Assembly (NCBI GenBank): GCA_963702495.1
Contig: CAVPDA010000021.1
Location: 1-64,000, forward strand
Direction: 5' to 3'
From: CAVPDA01 sp963702495
Lineage (GTDB): Bacteria > Pseudomonadota > Gammaproteobacteria > Burkholderiales > Rhodocyclaceae
Length of the DNA stretch: 64,000 nucleotides
Every line of letters starts with the position of its first letter. Within the stretch, counting starts at the first letter, position 1. Below the pieces are notes generated by a model. That model was not told the origin of the DNA. It worked only from the letters and a program-made list of their open reading frames with translations, and searched no databases. Shown here piece after piece: positions 34,135 through 43,648 of this stretch. A program made the translations under genes and the position numbers.

Positions 34135-34986
34135 ATGGGCATCCATACGGTAGGAATCATCGGCGCAGGCACCATGGGCAACGGCATCGTCCAGACCTGT
34201 GCCGTCAGCGGCATCGACGCCATCATGATGGACATCAACGATGCGGCCGTGCAGCGGGGCTTGAAGACCCTCTCCGGCAGCCTGGAGCGGCTGGTGAAGA
34301 AGGAGAAGCTCGGCAGCGCCGAGCGGGACGCCGCGCTGGCGCGGGTGAAGGCAACCACCCAGCTCGCCGACCTCAAGGACGCCGACATCATCATCGAGGC
34401 GGCGACCGAGAATCTCGACCTCAAACTGAAGCTGCTGAAGGACGTGGACGCCCTGGCGCGCCCGGAGGCGATCCTCGCCTCGAACACGTCGTCGATTTCG
34501 ATCACCCGCCTGGCGGCGGCCACCGGCAGGCCCGACCGCTTCCTCGGCATGCATTTCTTCAACCCGGTGCCGATGATGGCGCTGGTGGAAATCATTCGCG
34601 GGCTGCAGACCTCGGATGCCACCCATGCCGCCGTCGAGGGCCTGGCCAAACAGTTGGGCAAGACGCCGATCACGGTCAAGAACAACCCGGGCTTCGTGGT
34701 GAACCGCCTGCTGGTTCCGATGATCAACGAGGCGGTATTCGTGCTGGCGGAAGGACTGGCGAGCGCGGAGGAGATCGACAACGGCATGAAGCTCGGCTGC
34801 AACCATCCCATCGGACCGCTGGCCCTGGCCGACCTCATCGGCCTCGATACCTGTCTGGCGGTGATGGAAGTCTTCTACGACCAGTTCGCAGATTCCAAGT
34901 ACCGGCCGGCACAGCTGCTCAAGGAAATGGTGGCCGCCGGCTACCTCGGGCGCAAGACGGGACGCGGCTTCTACAGCTACACCTGA
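34135..34986 (+). CDS. hbd: 3-hydroxyacyl-CoA (3-hydroxybutyryl-CoA) dehydrogenase
   Basis: A 283-residue cytoplasmic NAD(P)-dependent dehydrogenase that oxidises or forms 3-hydroxyacyl-CoA. The N-terminal Rossmann motif is VGIIGAGTMGNGIVQTC. The catalytic His lies in GMHFFNPVPMMALVEII and the Ser/Asn of the active site in ASNTSSISI and NNPGFVVNRLL. The C-terminal domain (LGCNHPIGPLALADLIGLD, GRKTGRGFYSY) is complete. Length fits Hbd/PaaH single-domain enzymes. AAGGGAAG stands before ATG 34135. It is followed, 160 bases on, by an acyl-CoA synthetase and transporter, which suggests beta-oxidation of the imported and activated acid. Confidence 0.93.
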   Translation: MGIHTVGIIGAGTMGNGIVQTCAVSGIDAIMMDINDAAVQRGLKTLSGSLERLVKKEKLGSAERDAALARVKATTQLADLKDADIIIEAATENLDLKLKLLKDVDALARPEAILASNTSSISITRLAAATGRPDRFLGMHFFNPVPMMALVEIIRGLQTSDATHAAVEGLAKQLGKTPITVKNNPGFVVNRLLVPMINEAVFVLAEGLASAEEIDNGMKLGCNHPIGPLALADLIGLDTCLAVMEVFYDQFADSKYRPAQLLKEMVAAGYLGRKTGRGFYSYT

Positions 34987-35147
34987 GACGATCGGGAAAT
35001 TGCGGCGCGAGCGCAGAAAGCAGGCTCGGCCGTCGCAATAGTGGGCTAGAATCGCCCGACGGCGGCGCCCACAGAGGCCATCGCCGCGGACCGCGGAGGA
35101 CGGCCCGGATCGGGACTCATACTGGAGGAGGGGAGGAGATACCCACC

Positions 35148-37106
35148 ATGTCGTCGCAAGACCGCGAAGCGGCGCTCGACACCTTCCCCCGCCTGCTGCT
35201 GAACCACGCCCGCGTGCGCGCCGATCGGCCCGCCATGCGCGAAAAGGATCTCGGCATCTGGCAGACCTGGACCTGGGCGCAGGTGGCCGACGAGGTGCGG
35301 GCCATCGCCTGCGGGCTGGCGGAACTGGGTTTCCGCCGCGGCGACAATCTGGCGATCATCGGCGACAACCGCCCGCGACTCTACTGGTCGATGTGCGCGG
35401 CCCAGTGCCTGGGCGGGGTGCCGGTCCCGATGTACCAGGACGCGGTGGCACAGGAAATGGAGTTCGTGCTACAGGACTCGGAGATCCGCTTCGCCGTGGT
35501 GGAGGACCAGGAACAGGTGGACAAGCTGCTGGAGATCAGGCAACGCTGTCCGCGCATCGAGCACATCTTCTACGACGACCCCCGCGGCATGCGCCACTAC
35601 CGGGAGACGTTTCTGCAGAGCCTGGACGAAGTCCAGGAGATGGGGCGCATTCACGACCGCAACCAGCCGCAGTTCCTGGACGCCGAGATCGCCAAGGGGC
35701 GTACCGGCGATACCGCCATCATGCTGTACACCTCCGGTACCACCGGCAAGCCGAAGGGCGTGTGCCAGACTCACGCCGCGTTCATCGCCGCCGCCACCGG
35801 CGGTGCCGGTTTCGACCGGCTGGGACCGCAGGACGACGTGCTCTCCTACCTGCCGATGGCGTGGGTAGGCGACCACCTGTTCTCCTACGCCCAGGCGCTG
35901 GTGACCGGCTTCACCATCAACTGCCCGGAGTCCGGCGACACGGTGATGACCGACCTGCGGGAGATCGGCCCGACCTACTATTTCGCGCCGCCGCGGGTGT
36001 TCGAGAACCTGCTCACCCAGGTCATGATTCGCATGGAGGATGCCGGCGCGATCAAGCGCGCCATGTTCCGCTACTTCATGGAGGTGGCGCGCCGCTGCGG
36101 CGCCGAGATCCTCGACGGCAAGCCGGTATCGGCGACGGACCGGGCGCTCTACACCGTCGGCAAGGTGCTGGTCTACGGCCCGCTGAAGAACGTGCTGGGC
36201 ATGAGCCGCATCCGCGTCGCCTACACCGCCGGGGCGGCCATCGGCCCCGACCTGTTCCGCTTCTACCGTTCCATCGGCGTCAACCTCAAGCAGCTCTACG
36301 GCCAGACCGAGACCTGCGCCTACGTCTGCCTGCAGCCGGACGGCCAGATCAAGCTGGATTCCGTGGGCAAGCCGGCGCCCGGCGTGGAACTGAAGATCGC
36401 CGACAACGGCGAGGTCATGGTGCGCGGCCCGATGCTGCTCAAGGAGTACTACAAGCGGCCGGACGCCACGGCGGAATCGATCGACGCCCAGGGCTACCTG
36501 CACACTGGCGACGCCGGCTTCTTCGACGAGGACGGCCATCTCAAGATCATCGATCGCGCCAAGGACGTGGGCAAGCTCGCCAACGGCGCCGTGTTCGCGC
36601 CCAACTATATCGAGAACAAGCTCAAGTTCTTCCCCCACATCAAGGAAGCCGTGGCCTTCGGCCACGACCGCGACCGGGTCTGTGCCTTCATCAACATCGA
36701 CATGGGCGCGGTGGGGAACTGGGCGGAAAGGCGGGGCCTCGCGTACAGCGGCTACACGGACCTGGCGCAGAAGGCGGAGGTCTACGAGCTGATCAAGGAG
36801 TGCGTCGAAAAGGTCAACGCGGACCTGGTGCATGACGTGCTGCTGGCGGACTCGCAGGTGCACCGCTTCCTCATCCTGCACAAGGAGCTCGATCCGGACG
36901 ACGACGAGTTGACTCGCACGCGCAAGGTCCGGCGCGGCTTTGTGGCCGAGAAGTATGCGCTGCTGGTGGATGCCCTGTACGGCGGCAAGTCTTCCCAGTA
37001 CATCGAGACTCAGGTGAGGTTCGAGGACGGCCGCACCGGCAAGGTGGCGGCCGACCTGGTGATCCGCGACTGCAAGACCCTGCCGGTGGTGCGCAAGGCA
37101 GCCTGA
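35148..37106 (+). CDS. AMP-forming acyl-CoA synthetase (long-chain FadD/FACL-like)
   Basis: A 652-residue adenylate-forming ligase that activates a carboxylic acid to its CoA thioester. The AMP-binding P-loop is MLYTSGTTGKPKG (about residue 192 on), followed by LSYLPMAWVGDHLFSY, the A5 motif LYGQTETCAY and the A7/A8 motifs YLHTGDAGFFDEDGHLKIIDR. It is larger than PaaK and similar to long-chain synthetases that precede Liv-type transporters in many betaproteobacteria. Two GGAGG sequences precede ATG 35148. It ends one base before the start of the transporter ATPase, implying translational coupling. The acid activated is unknown; a medium/long-chain or aromatic acid is likely. Confidence 0.9.
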   Translation: MSSQDREAALDTFPRLLLNHARVRADRPAMREKDLGIWQTWTWAQVADEVRAIACGLAELGFRRGDNLAIIGDNRPRLYWSMCAAQCLGGVPVPMYQDAVAQEMEFVLQDSEIRFAVVEDQEQVDKLLEIRQRCPRIEHIFYDDPRGMRHYRETFLQSLDEVQEMGRIHDRNQPQFLDAEIAKGRTGDTAIMLYTSGTTGKPKGVCQTHAAFIAAATGGAGFDRLGPQDDVLSYLPMAWVGDHLFSYAQALVTGFTINCPESGDTVMTDLREIGPTYYFAPPRVFENLLTQVMIRMEDAGAIKRAMFRYFMEVARRCGAEILDGKPVSATDRALYTVGKVLVYGPLKNVLGMSRIRVAYTAGAAIGPDLFRFYRSIGVNLKQLYGQTETCAYVCLQPDGQIKLDSVGKPAPGVELKIADNGEVMVRGPMLLKEYYKRPDATAESIDAQGYLHTGDAGFFDEDGHLKIIDRAKDVGKLANGAVFAPNYIENKLKFFPHIKEAVAFGHDRDRVCAFINIDMGAVGNWAERRGLAYSGYTDLAQKAEVYELIKECVEKVNADLVHDVLLADSQVHRFLILHKELDPDDDELTRTRKVRRGFVAEKYALLVDALYGGKSSQYIETQVRFEDGRTGKVAADLVIRDCKTLPVVRKAA

Positions 37107-37107
37107 A

Positions 37108-37893
37108 ATGAGCGACCGGCGCAGCGGCGACGTCATCATCGACCTGCGCGGCATCGCGCTGCGCTTCGGCGGGGTCAAGGCCCTGACCGATATCAGCTTC
37201 GACGTGCGGGAGCACGAGATCCGCGCCATCATCGGGCCCAACGGTGCCGGCAAGAGCTCGATGCTGAACGTGATCAACGGCGTGTACCATCCCCAGGAGG
37301 GCACGATCGTCTTCCGCGGCGAGACGCGCCAGAAGATGGACACCCATGCGGCGGCGCGCCAGGGCATCGGCCGCACCTTCCAGAACATCGCGCTGTTCAA
37401 AGGCATGAGCGTGCTCGACAACCTGATGACCGGGCGCAACCTGAAAATCCGCAGCAACTTCCTGATGCAGGCGATCTACTGGGGTCCGGCGCGGCGCGAG
37501 GAACTGGAGCACCGGCGCAAGGTGGAGGAGGTCATCGACTTCCTCGAGATCCAGCATATCCGCAAGACTCCGGTGGGCCGGCTGCCCTACGGCCTGCAGA
37601 AGCGGGTGGAACTGGGCCGCGCCCTGGCCATGGAACCTTCGGTGCTGCTGCTGGACGAGCCCATGGCCGGCATGAACGTGGAGGAGAAGCAGGACATGTG
37701 CCGCTTCATCCTGGACGTCAACGATCAGATGGGCACCACCATCGTGCTGATCGAGCACGACATGGCGGTGGTGATGGACATTTCGGACCGGGTGGTGGTG
37801 CTCGACTACGGCAGGAAGATCGCCGACGGCACGCCGGACGAGGTGAAGAACAACCCGGATGTGATTGCGGCCTACCTGGGGGTCGCACATTGA
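37108..37893 (+). CDS. livG: ABC transporter ATPase, branched-chain amino acid type (LivG family)
   Basis: A 261-residue ATPase with Walker A IGPNGAGKSSMLNVING, Q-loop in GRTFQNIALF, a degenerate signature region (GRLPYGLQKRVELGRAL, where LSGGQ is usual), Walker B VLLLDEPMAGM and H-loop LIEHDMAVVM. The LivG-type insertion between Q-loop and signature is present. It powers uptake with LivF at the inner face of the membrane. It starts one base after the acyl-CoA synthetase gene stop. By family these HAAT transporters take up branched-chain amino acids, amides or aromatic/dicarboxylic acids; the ligase context favours a carboxylic acid. Confidence 0.92.
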   Translation: MSDRRSGDVIIDLRGIALRFGGVKALTDISFDVREHEIRAIIGPNGAGKSSMLNVINGVYHPQEGTIVFRGETRQKMDTHAAARQGIGRTFQNIALFKGMSVLDNLMTGRNLKIRSNFLMQAIYWGPARREELEHRRKVEEVIDFLEIQHIRKTPVGRLPYGLQKRVELGRALAMEPSVLLLDEPMAGMNVEEKQDMCRFILDVNDQMGTTIVLIEHDMAVVMDISDRVVVLDYGRKIADGTPDEVKNNPDVIAAYLGVAH

Positions 37894-37897
37894 ACTT

Positions 37898-37918
37898 GTA
37901 GGGCGCGCCGTGCGCGCC
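37898..37918 (+). repeat. Single arm of the GTAGGGCG... palindromic repeat
   Basis: GTAGGGCGCGCCGTGCGCGCC differs by two C/G changes from one arm of the large palindrome at 43649-43705. It stands directly after the livG stop codon, without its mirror arm. Confidence 0.55.
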
Positions 37919-38011
37919 GATCCGGAACCGATGCGCCAGCCCTCACCCCCGACGCCTCTCCCGGGAGGGAGAAGGGAGAGAGGGATCGCGCGCCCCACCG
38001 AATAGGATGCC

Positions 38012-38938
38012 ATGCAGTTTTTCTTCGAAGTCTTGATCGGCGGGCTGTTGAGCGGCGTGCTGTACGCCCTGGTGGCGCTCGGCTTCGTGCTGATCTACAA
38101 GGCCTCGGGCGTGTTCAACTTTGCCCAGGGCGCCATGGTGTTCATCGCCGCGCTCACCTTCGTCGGCTTCCGCGAACTGCTGCCGCGCTGGCTGGGCCTG
38201 GACGCCGAGTCGGCGGCGGTGTTCTGGATCGCATTGCTGCTGGCCTTGCTGGTGATGGTGGTGCTGGCGATCGCCATCGAGAAGGTGGTGCTGCGGCCGC
38301 TGGTGAACCAGCCGCCGATCACGCTGTTCATGGCCACCATCGGCCTCACCTTCTTCATCGAGGGCCTGGCCCAGGGCGTATGGGGGGCCAATGTGCGCGG
38401 CCTGGAACTGGGCATCCAGGACGAGCCGATCGCCTGGATCATGGATTCCACCGGCATCGGCATCTCCAAGTTCGATCTCTTCGCCGCCGGCATCGCCGCG
38501 GTCCTGGTGGCAGTGCTGGCCGCATTCTTTCAATGGACCCGCGTCGGCCGCGCCCTGCGCGCCGTGGCCGACGACCACCAGGCGGCGCTGGCCATCGGCA
38601 TCCCGCTGCAGAACATCTGGCGCATCGTCTGGTCTGTGGCCGGCTTCGTCGCCCTGGTGGCCGGGCTGATCTGGGGCGCCCGCAACGGCGTGCAGTTCGC
38701 CCTCACCTTCACCGCGCTGAAGGCGCTGCCGGTGCTGATCCTCGGCGGCTTCACCTCGGTGCCGGGCGCCATCGTCGGCGGCCTGATCATCGGCGCCAGC
38801 GAGAAGCTGGCCGAGGTCTACCTCGGGCCCCACGTCGGCGGCGGCATCGAGTCCTGGTTCGCCTACGTCGTGGCGCTGCTGTTCCTGCTGGTGCGGCCGG
38901 AGGGACTGTTCGGGGAGAGACACATTGATCGCGTCTAA
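38012..38938 (+). CDS. livH: ABC transporter permease, LivH family
   Basis: A 308-residue inner-membrane permease with about eight hydrophobic helices. Typical LivH stretches are GLLSGVLYALVALGFVLIYK, FNFAQGAMVFIAALT, and the cytoplasmic coupling region GRALRAVADDHQAALAIGI, with ILGGFTSVPGAIVGGLIIG near the end. It forms half of the membrane channel with LivM. It follows livG after 118 bases containing a GGGAGGGAGAAGGGAGAG-rich leader. ATG 38012. Confidence 0.93.
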   Translation: MQFFFEVLIGGLLSGVLYALVALGFVLIYKASGVFNFAQGAMVFIAALTFVGFRELLPRWLGLDAESAAVFWIALLLALLVMVVLAIAIEKVVLRPLVNQPPITLFMATIGLTFFIEGLAQGVWGANVRGLELGIQDEPIAWIMDSTGIGISKFDLFAAGIAAVLVAVLAAFFQWTRVGRALRAVADDHQAALAIGIPLQNIWRIVWSVAGFVALVAGLIWGARNGVQFALTFTALKALPVLILGGFTSVPGAIVGGLIIGASEKLAEVYLGPHVGGGIESWFAYVVALLFLLVRPEGLFGERHIDRV

Positions 38939-38973
38939 GGCTGGCGCGCGACGCGTAGGGGCTGGAAAAACGC

Positions 38974-40041
38974 ATGCTCTATAGGGAAGCCGGCCAGTTC
39001 AAGGCCAATTACCGCGAAGACCAGCAGATCTTTCCGATCCGCCAGGACCGCATCGCCATCGCGCTCCTGCTCGCCTTCTTCTTCGTCGTGGTGCCGGTCA
39101 TGGCCGACGAATACTGGCTCAAGGCGATCCTGATCCCGACGCTGATCTTCGCCCTGGCGGCCATCGGGCTGAACATCCTCACCGGCTATGCCGGACAGCT
39201 TTCCCTGGGTTCGGCAGCCTTCATGGCGGTGGGTGCCTTCGCTGCCTACAACTTCATGCTGCGGGTGCCCGGCATGCCGATTCTGGCGGCCATGGCGCTG
39301 GGGGGGCTCACGGCGGCGGGTGTCGGCGTGCTGTTCGGGCTGCCCTCGCTACGCATCAAGGGCTTCTATTTGGCGGTGGCCACCCTGGCCGCGCAATTCT
39401 TCATCATCTGGCTGCTGACCAAGGTGCCCTGGTTCTCGAATTACAGTTCCTCCGGCGTGATCACCGCCCAGCAGGTGAAAATCCTCGGTTATGCCTTCGA
39501 AACGCCGCAGAGCAAGTACCTGCTTACCCTGGCGATCCTGACGGTGCTGGCGCTGGCCGCGAAGAACATGGTGCGCAGTTCGATCGGCCGGGCGTGGATG
39601 GCGGTGCGCGACATGGACGTGGCCGCAGAGGTGATCGGCATCCGCCTCATGCACACCAAGCTGATGGCCTTCGCCGTGAGTTCGTTCTACTGCGGCGTGG
39701 CCGGCGCCTTGTACGCGTATACCTATCTGGGCACGGTGGAGCCGGAAGGGTTCAACCTCGATCTCTCGTTCCGCATCCTGTTCATGATCATCATCGGCGG
39801 CGTCGGCAGCATCCTCGGCTCGATCCTCGGCGCCGCCTTCATCGTGCTGCTGCCGATTTTTCTGGACAACGTCATTCCGCACGTCTTCGGCGGAGCGCTG
39901 CCCCAGAGCCTGACGTCGAACCTGCAACTGATCATTTTCGGCGCCCTGATCATCTTCTTCCTGATCGTCGAACCCCACGGCCTGGCCCGCTTGTGGCAGA
40001 TCGGGAAGGAGAAGCTGCGCCTTTGGCCGTTCCCGCACTGA
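38974..40041 (+). CDS. livM: ABC transporter permease, LivM family
   Basis: A 355-residue inner-membrane permease. A ~30-residue polar N-terminus is followed by about nine helices with the LivM signatures LTGYAGQLSLGSAAFMAVG, GLPSLRIKGFYLAVATLAAQ, the coupling helix GRAWMAVRDMDVAAEVIGI and IIGGVGSILGSILGAAF. It pairs with LivH. It starts 35 bases after livH and precedes the substrate-binding protein gene by 58 bases. Confidence 0.93.
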   Translation: MLYREAGQFKANYREDQQIFPIRQDRIAIALLLAFFFVVVPVMADEYWLKAILIPTLIFALAAIGLNILTGYAGQLSLGSAAFMAVGAFAAYNFMLRVPGMPILAAMALGGLTAAGVGVLFGLPSLRIKGFYLAVATLAAQFFIIWLLTKVPWFSNYSSSGVITAQQVKILGYAFETPQSKYLLTLAILTVLALAAKNMVRSSIGRAWMAVRDMDVAAEVIGIRLMHTKLMAFAVSSFYCGVAGALYAYTYLGTVEPEGFNLDLSFRILFMIIIGGVGSILGSILGAAFIVLLPIFLDNVIPHVFGGALPQSLTSNLQLIIFGALIIFFLIVEPHGLARLWQIGKEKLRLWPFPH

Positions 40042-40099
40042 GCCCGGCAGAGGAAGTCCCATTACACCTAAGAACCATCTTACGGAGGAGGATATTGCC

Positions 40100-41446
40100 A
40101 TGAGGAGAAAATCCATGAACATGATCAGATTCGCGCTGGCCGGGCTGGCGCTGACGGCGGCGACCATCGGGGCCCAGCCGGCATTCGCTCAGGCCAAGGA
40201 CCAGTTCATCGGGCTGCCGAGCTACCGCGTCGGGCCCTACGCCGCCGGCGGTTCGGGCATCTACGGCGGCTGGATCGATTACATGGCCCTGGTCAACGAA
40301 CGCGACGGCGGCGTGAACGGCGTGAAGCTGACCTGGGAGGAGTGCGAGACCGAGTACAACAATGCCCGCGGCGTCGAGTGCTACGAGCGTCTCAAGACTA
40401 AAGGCGCCACTGGAAACACGGTGTTCCAGCCCCTGTCCACCGGCATTACCTATTCCGTGCTGGACAAGGTGGCGCAGGACAAGATTCCCATGATCACCAT
40501 CGGCTACGGCCGCACCGACGCCGCCGACGGCCGCGTGTTTCCCTATGTCTTCCCGCTGATCACCACCTACTGGTCGCAGAACACCGCCAAGATCAAGTTC
40601 ATCGGCCAGAAGGAAGGCGGCATGGACAAGCTCAAGGGCAAGAAGATCGTGAACCTGTATCACGACTCCGCCTACGGCAAGGAAACCATCCCGGTGCTCG
40701 ACGCCCAGGCCAAGAAATACGGCTTCGAGGTGACGCACATTCCGGTGGCCCACCCCGGCAACGAGCAGCAGTCCCAATGGCTGCAGATCCGCCAGGTCAA
40801 GCCGGACTGGGTCATCCTGCGCGGCTGGGGCGTGATGAACCCGACGGCACTCAAGGCGGCGGCCAAGGTTGGCTATCCGCGGGACAAGATGGTCGGCGTG
40901 TGGTGGTCCGGCGCGGAGGAGGACACCATCCCGGCCGGCGACGCCGCCAAAGGCTTCATCGCGGCGGGCTTCAACGTCGCCGGACAGAATTACCCGGTGG
41001 TGCAGGACATCCTCAAGTCCGTGTATGGCAAGGGCAAGGGCAACATGGAGGACAAGTCCCGGGTCGGGTCGGTCTACTACAACCGCGGCGTGGTGCACGG
41101 CATCATCACCGTCGAGGCGATCCGCAAGGCCCAGGAGAAGTTCGGCAAGGGCAAGCCGATCACCGGCGAGCAGATGCGCTGGGGTATCGAGAACCTGAGC
41201 ATCGACGACCCCCGCCTGAAGCAACTCGGCGCCAGCGGTTTCATGCCGCCGTTGAAGGTCACCTGCGCCAACCATGAAGGTTCGGGGCTGGTGAAGTTCC
41301 AGCAGTGGGATGGCAAGCAATGGAAGGTGATCACCGACTGGATCGAGTCCGACCAGAGCCTGGTGCGGCCGATGATCGAGGAATCCGCCGCCAAGTACGC
41401 CAAGGAAAAGGGGCTGACGCCGCGCGACTGCTCGAAGGAGAGCTGA
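40100..41446 (+). CDS. ABC transporter periplasmic substrate-binding protein (Liv/HAAT type)
   Basis: A 448-residue exported type I periplasmic binding protein. The signal peptide is FALAGLALTAATIGAQPAFAQ; the mature part begins with FIGLPSYRVGPYAAGG and contains NERDGGVNGVKLTWEECE, the usual binding-site region of Peripla_BP_6 proteins, and VNLYHDSAYGKE at the hinge. It is larger than LivJ/K (~370), as in the aromatic-acid-linked versions. GGAGGAGG precedes ATG 40100; a second ATG at 40115 also has AGGAG. It captures the substrate for LivHMGF. The ligand cannot be told from sequence. Confidence 0.9.
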   Translation: MRRKSMNMIRFALAGLALTAATIGAQPAFAQAKDQFIGLPSYRVGPYAAGGSGIYGGWIDYMALVNERDGGVNGVKLTWEECETEYNNARGVECYERLKTKGATGNTVFQPLSTGITYSVLDKVAQDKIPMITIGYGRTDAADGRVFPYVFPLITTYWSQNTAKIKFIGQKEGGMDKLKGKKIVNLYHDSAYGKETIPVLDAQAKKYGFEVTHIPVAHPGNEQQSQWLQIRQVKPDWVILRGWGVMNPTALKAAAKVGYPRDKMVGVWWSGAEEDTIPAGDAAKGFIAAGFNVAGQNYPVVQDILKSVYGKGKGNMEDKSRVGSVYYNRGVVHGIITVEAIRKAQEKFGKGKPITGEQMRWGIENLSIDDPRLKQLGASGFMPPLKVTCANHEGSGLVKFQQWDGKQWKVITDWIESDQSLVRPMIEESAAKYAKEKGLTPRDCSKES

Positions 41447-41521
41447 CCCCGCCGGCCGCCGGTGCGGGAGCTAGATCTCGTTTCCGCACCGAACCTCCCA
41501 TCCCGCACCGACCGTTCGACC

Positions 41522-42346
41522 ATGGACCGCACTCCTGCCGCCGCCCGGCCCTACCTCAACGTGAACAACGTCGAGGTCATCTACGATCACGTCATACTGG
41601 TGCTGAAAGGCGTGTCGCTGCAGGTGGAGCAGGGCAGGATCGTGGCCCTGCTCGGTGCCAACGGCGCCGGCAAGACCACCACTCTGAAGGCCATCTCCAA
41701 CCTGTTGCGGGCGGAGCGCGGCGACGTCACCAAGGGCAGCATCGAGTTCTCCGGCCAGCGCGTGGACCGGCTGACGCCGGCGGAACTGGTCAGGCTCGGC
41801 ATCATCCAGGTGATGGAGGGGCGCCACTGTTTCCAGCATCTCACGGTGGAAGAGAACCTGCTCACCGGCGCCTATACCCGGAGCGCCTCGCGCGCTCAGA
41901 TCCGGCAGGATCTGGAGATGGTGTACAACTATTTCCCGCGGCTGAAGCAGCGCCGCACCTCCCAATCCGGCTATACCTCGGGCGGGGAGCAGCAGATGAC
42001 CGCGATCGGCCGCGCGCTCATGGCGCGACCGCACATGATCCTGCTCGACGAGCCTTCGATGGGCCTGGCGCCGCAGATCGTGGAGGAGATCTTCGAGATC
42101 GTGCGCGATCTCAACCAGCGCGAGAAGGTGAGCTTCCTGCTGGCGGAGCAGAACACCATGGTGGCGTTGCGCTTCGCCGACTTCGGCTACATCCTGGAGA
42201 ACGGCCGCGTGGTGATGGAAGGCGACGCCAAGGAGCTGGCTTCGAACGAGGACGTGAAGGAGTTCTACCTCGGTCTTTCCGGCGAGAAGCGCAAGAGCTT
42301 CCGCGAGGTCAAGCACTACCGCCGCCGCAAGCGGTGGCTGGCCTGA
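41522..42346 (+). CDS. livF: ABC transporter ATPase, LivF family
   Basis: A 274-residue ATPase: Walker A LLGANGAGKTTTLKAI, Q-loop region RLGIIQVMEGRHCFQHLTV, signature YTSGGEQQMTAIGRALM, Walker B MILLDEPSMGLAPQI, and LLAEQNTMVAL. The last ~35 residues are basic (SGEKRKSFREVKHYRRRKRW), longer than in LivF of E. coli. It pairs with LivG. ATG 41522 gives the family start; an in-frame GTG at 41462 would add 20 residues without support. It lies 75 bases after the binding-protein gene. Confidence 0.92.
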   Translation: MDRTPAAARPYLNVNNVEVIYDHVILVLKGVSLQVEQGRIVALLGANGAGKTTTLKAISNLLRAERGDVTKGSIEFSGQRVDRLTPAELVRLGIIQVMEGRHCFQHLTVEENLLTGAYTRSASRAQIRQDLEMVYNYFPRLKQRRTSQSGYTSGGEQQMTAIGRALMARPHMILLDEPSMGLAPQIVEEIFEIVRDLNQREKVSFLLAEQNTMVALRFADFGYILENGRVVMEGDAKELASNEDVKEFYLGLSGEKRKSFREVKHYRRRKRWLA

Positions 42347-42400
42347 GCGCCGGCCGCTGAAACCGCCAACGCGGAAGATGCCGAGGCACGCAAGAGACAT

Positions 42401-43633
42401 ATGGACGACTACGACACCCTCGAAACCCGCGATCCGGCCAGCCGCGAGAGCGAGCTGATGGCGCGGCTACCCGGACACATCGCCCAGGCCCGGGCCCATG
42501 CGCCGGCCTACGCCGCGCTCCATGCCGATGTCGATCCCGAGGCGATCCGTACGCGCGAAGCCCTGGCGCGGCTGCCGGTGGTGCGCAAGTCCGAACTGCT
42601 GGAGCGGCAGAAGGCGGCCCGTCCCTTCGGCGGCTTCGCCGCCACGCGCTGGGGGGAGTGTCTGCGCGTCTTCGCCTCCCCCGGCCCGCTCTACGAGCCG
42701 GAAGGCGGGCGCAAGGATTACTGGCGCCTCGCCCGCGCCCTTTTTGCGGCGGGCTTCCGCAAGGGCGACCTGGTGCACAACTGCTTCTCCTATCACCTCG
42801 CCCCTGCCGGGTCGATGCTGGAGACGGCGGCCCACGCCATCGGCTGCACCGTGTTCCCCGGCGGCGTCGGACAGACCGAACTGCAGGTGCAGGCGATGGC
42901 CGATCTCAGACCCGACGGCTATGTCGGCACGCCTTCCTTCCTCAGGATCATCCTGGAGAAGGCGGACGAACTGGGTGTGCGCATCGACAGCCTGACCAAG
43001 GCCGTGGTATCGGGCGAAGCCTTCGCGCCGAGCCTGCGCGATGCCCTCTTCGCCCGCGGCATCCAGGGCTACCAGGCCTACGCCACGGCCGATGTCGGGC
43101 TCATCGCCTACGAGACCCGGGCGCGGGAAGGGCTGGTGCTGGAGGAGGAAGTCATCCTGGAGATCGTGCGCCCCGGTACCGGCGACCCTCTGCCCGATGG
43201 GGAGGTGGGCGAGGTGGTGGTCACCACCTTCAACCCGGACTATCCCCTGATCCGCTTCGGCACCGGCGACCTGTCGGCGGTGCTGCCGGGCGCGTCGCCC
43301 TGCGGCCGCACCAACACCCGCATCCGCGGCTGGCTCGGCCGTGCCGACCAGACCACCAAGGTCAAGGGCATGTTCGTCCATCCCTCCCAGGTGGCGCAGA
43401 TCGTCAAGCGCCATCCTGAAATCCGCAAGGCGCGGCTGATGGTGGAGAATCCGGACGGCAACGACCGCATGACGCTGCACTGCGAGGTGGGCGCGGGGAG
43501 CGAGGCGTTGAGCCAGGCAATCGTGGCCGACATGCGTGAGTTGACAAAGCTGCGGGGGGAGGTGCGACTGTGCGCACCGGGCACGCTGCCGAACGATGGC
43601 AAGGTGATCGAAGACGCCCGCAGCTACCCGTAG
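42401..43633 (+). CDS. Phenylacetate-CoA ligase-like AMP-forming ligase (PaaK family)
   Basis: A 410-residue adenylate-forming enzyme of the PaaK group. N-terminal HIAQARAHAPAYAALHADVD and LPVVRKSELLERQ are typical. HNCFSYHLAPAGSMLETAAH and GVGQTELQVQAM form the acid/AMP pocket, and YQAYATADVGLIAYE holds the A5 motif. RFGTGDLSAVLPG and IRGWLGRADQTTKVKGMFV form the hinge and the catalytic Lys region. It would convert an aromatic or related acid to its CoA ester. It ends the transporter cluster, giving this operon two different CoA ligases. The true substrate is not determined; phenylacetate is only the family name. Confidence 0.85.
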   Translation: MDDYDTLETRDPASRESELMARLPGHIAQARAHAPAYAALHADVDPEAIRTREALARLPVVRKSELLERQKAARPFGGFAATRWGECLRVFASPGPLYEPEGGRKDYWRLARALFAAGFRKGDLVHNCFSYHLAPAGSMLETAAHAIGCTVFPGGVGQTELQVQAMADLRPDGYVGTPSFLRIILEKADELGVRIDSLTKAVVSGEAFAPSLRDALFARGIQGYQAYATADVGLIAYETRAREGLVLEEEVILEIVRPGTGDPLPDGEVGEVVVTTFNPDYPLIRFGTGDLSAVLPGASPCGRTNTRIRGWLGRADQTTKVKGMFVHPSQVAQIVKRHPEIRKARLMVENPDGNDRMTLHCEVGAGSEALSQAIVADMRELTKLRGEVRLCAPGTLPNDGKVIEDARSYP

Positions 43634-43648
43634 CCGAAGATATTTGTT

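Noticed and set aside
34038..35147. Extension of the acyl-CoA synthetase frame through the hbd gene
   Set aside because: The region codes for Hbd in another frame; ATG 35148 has a strong GGAGG site and begins the ligase family.
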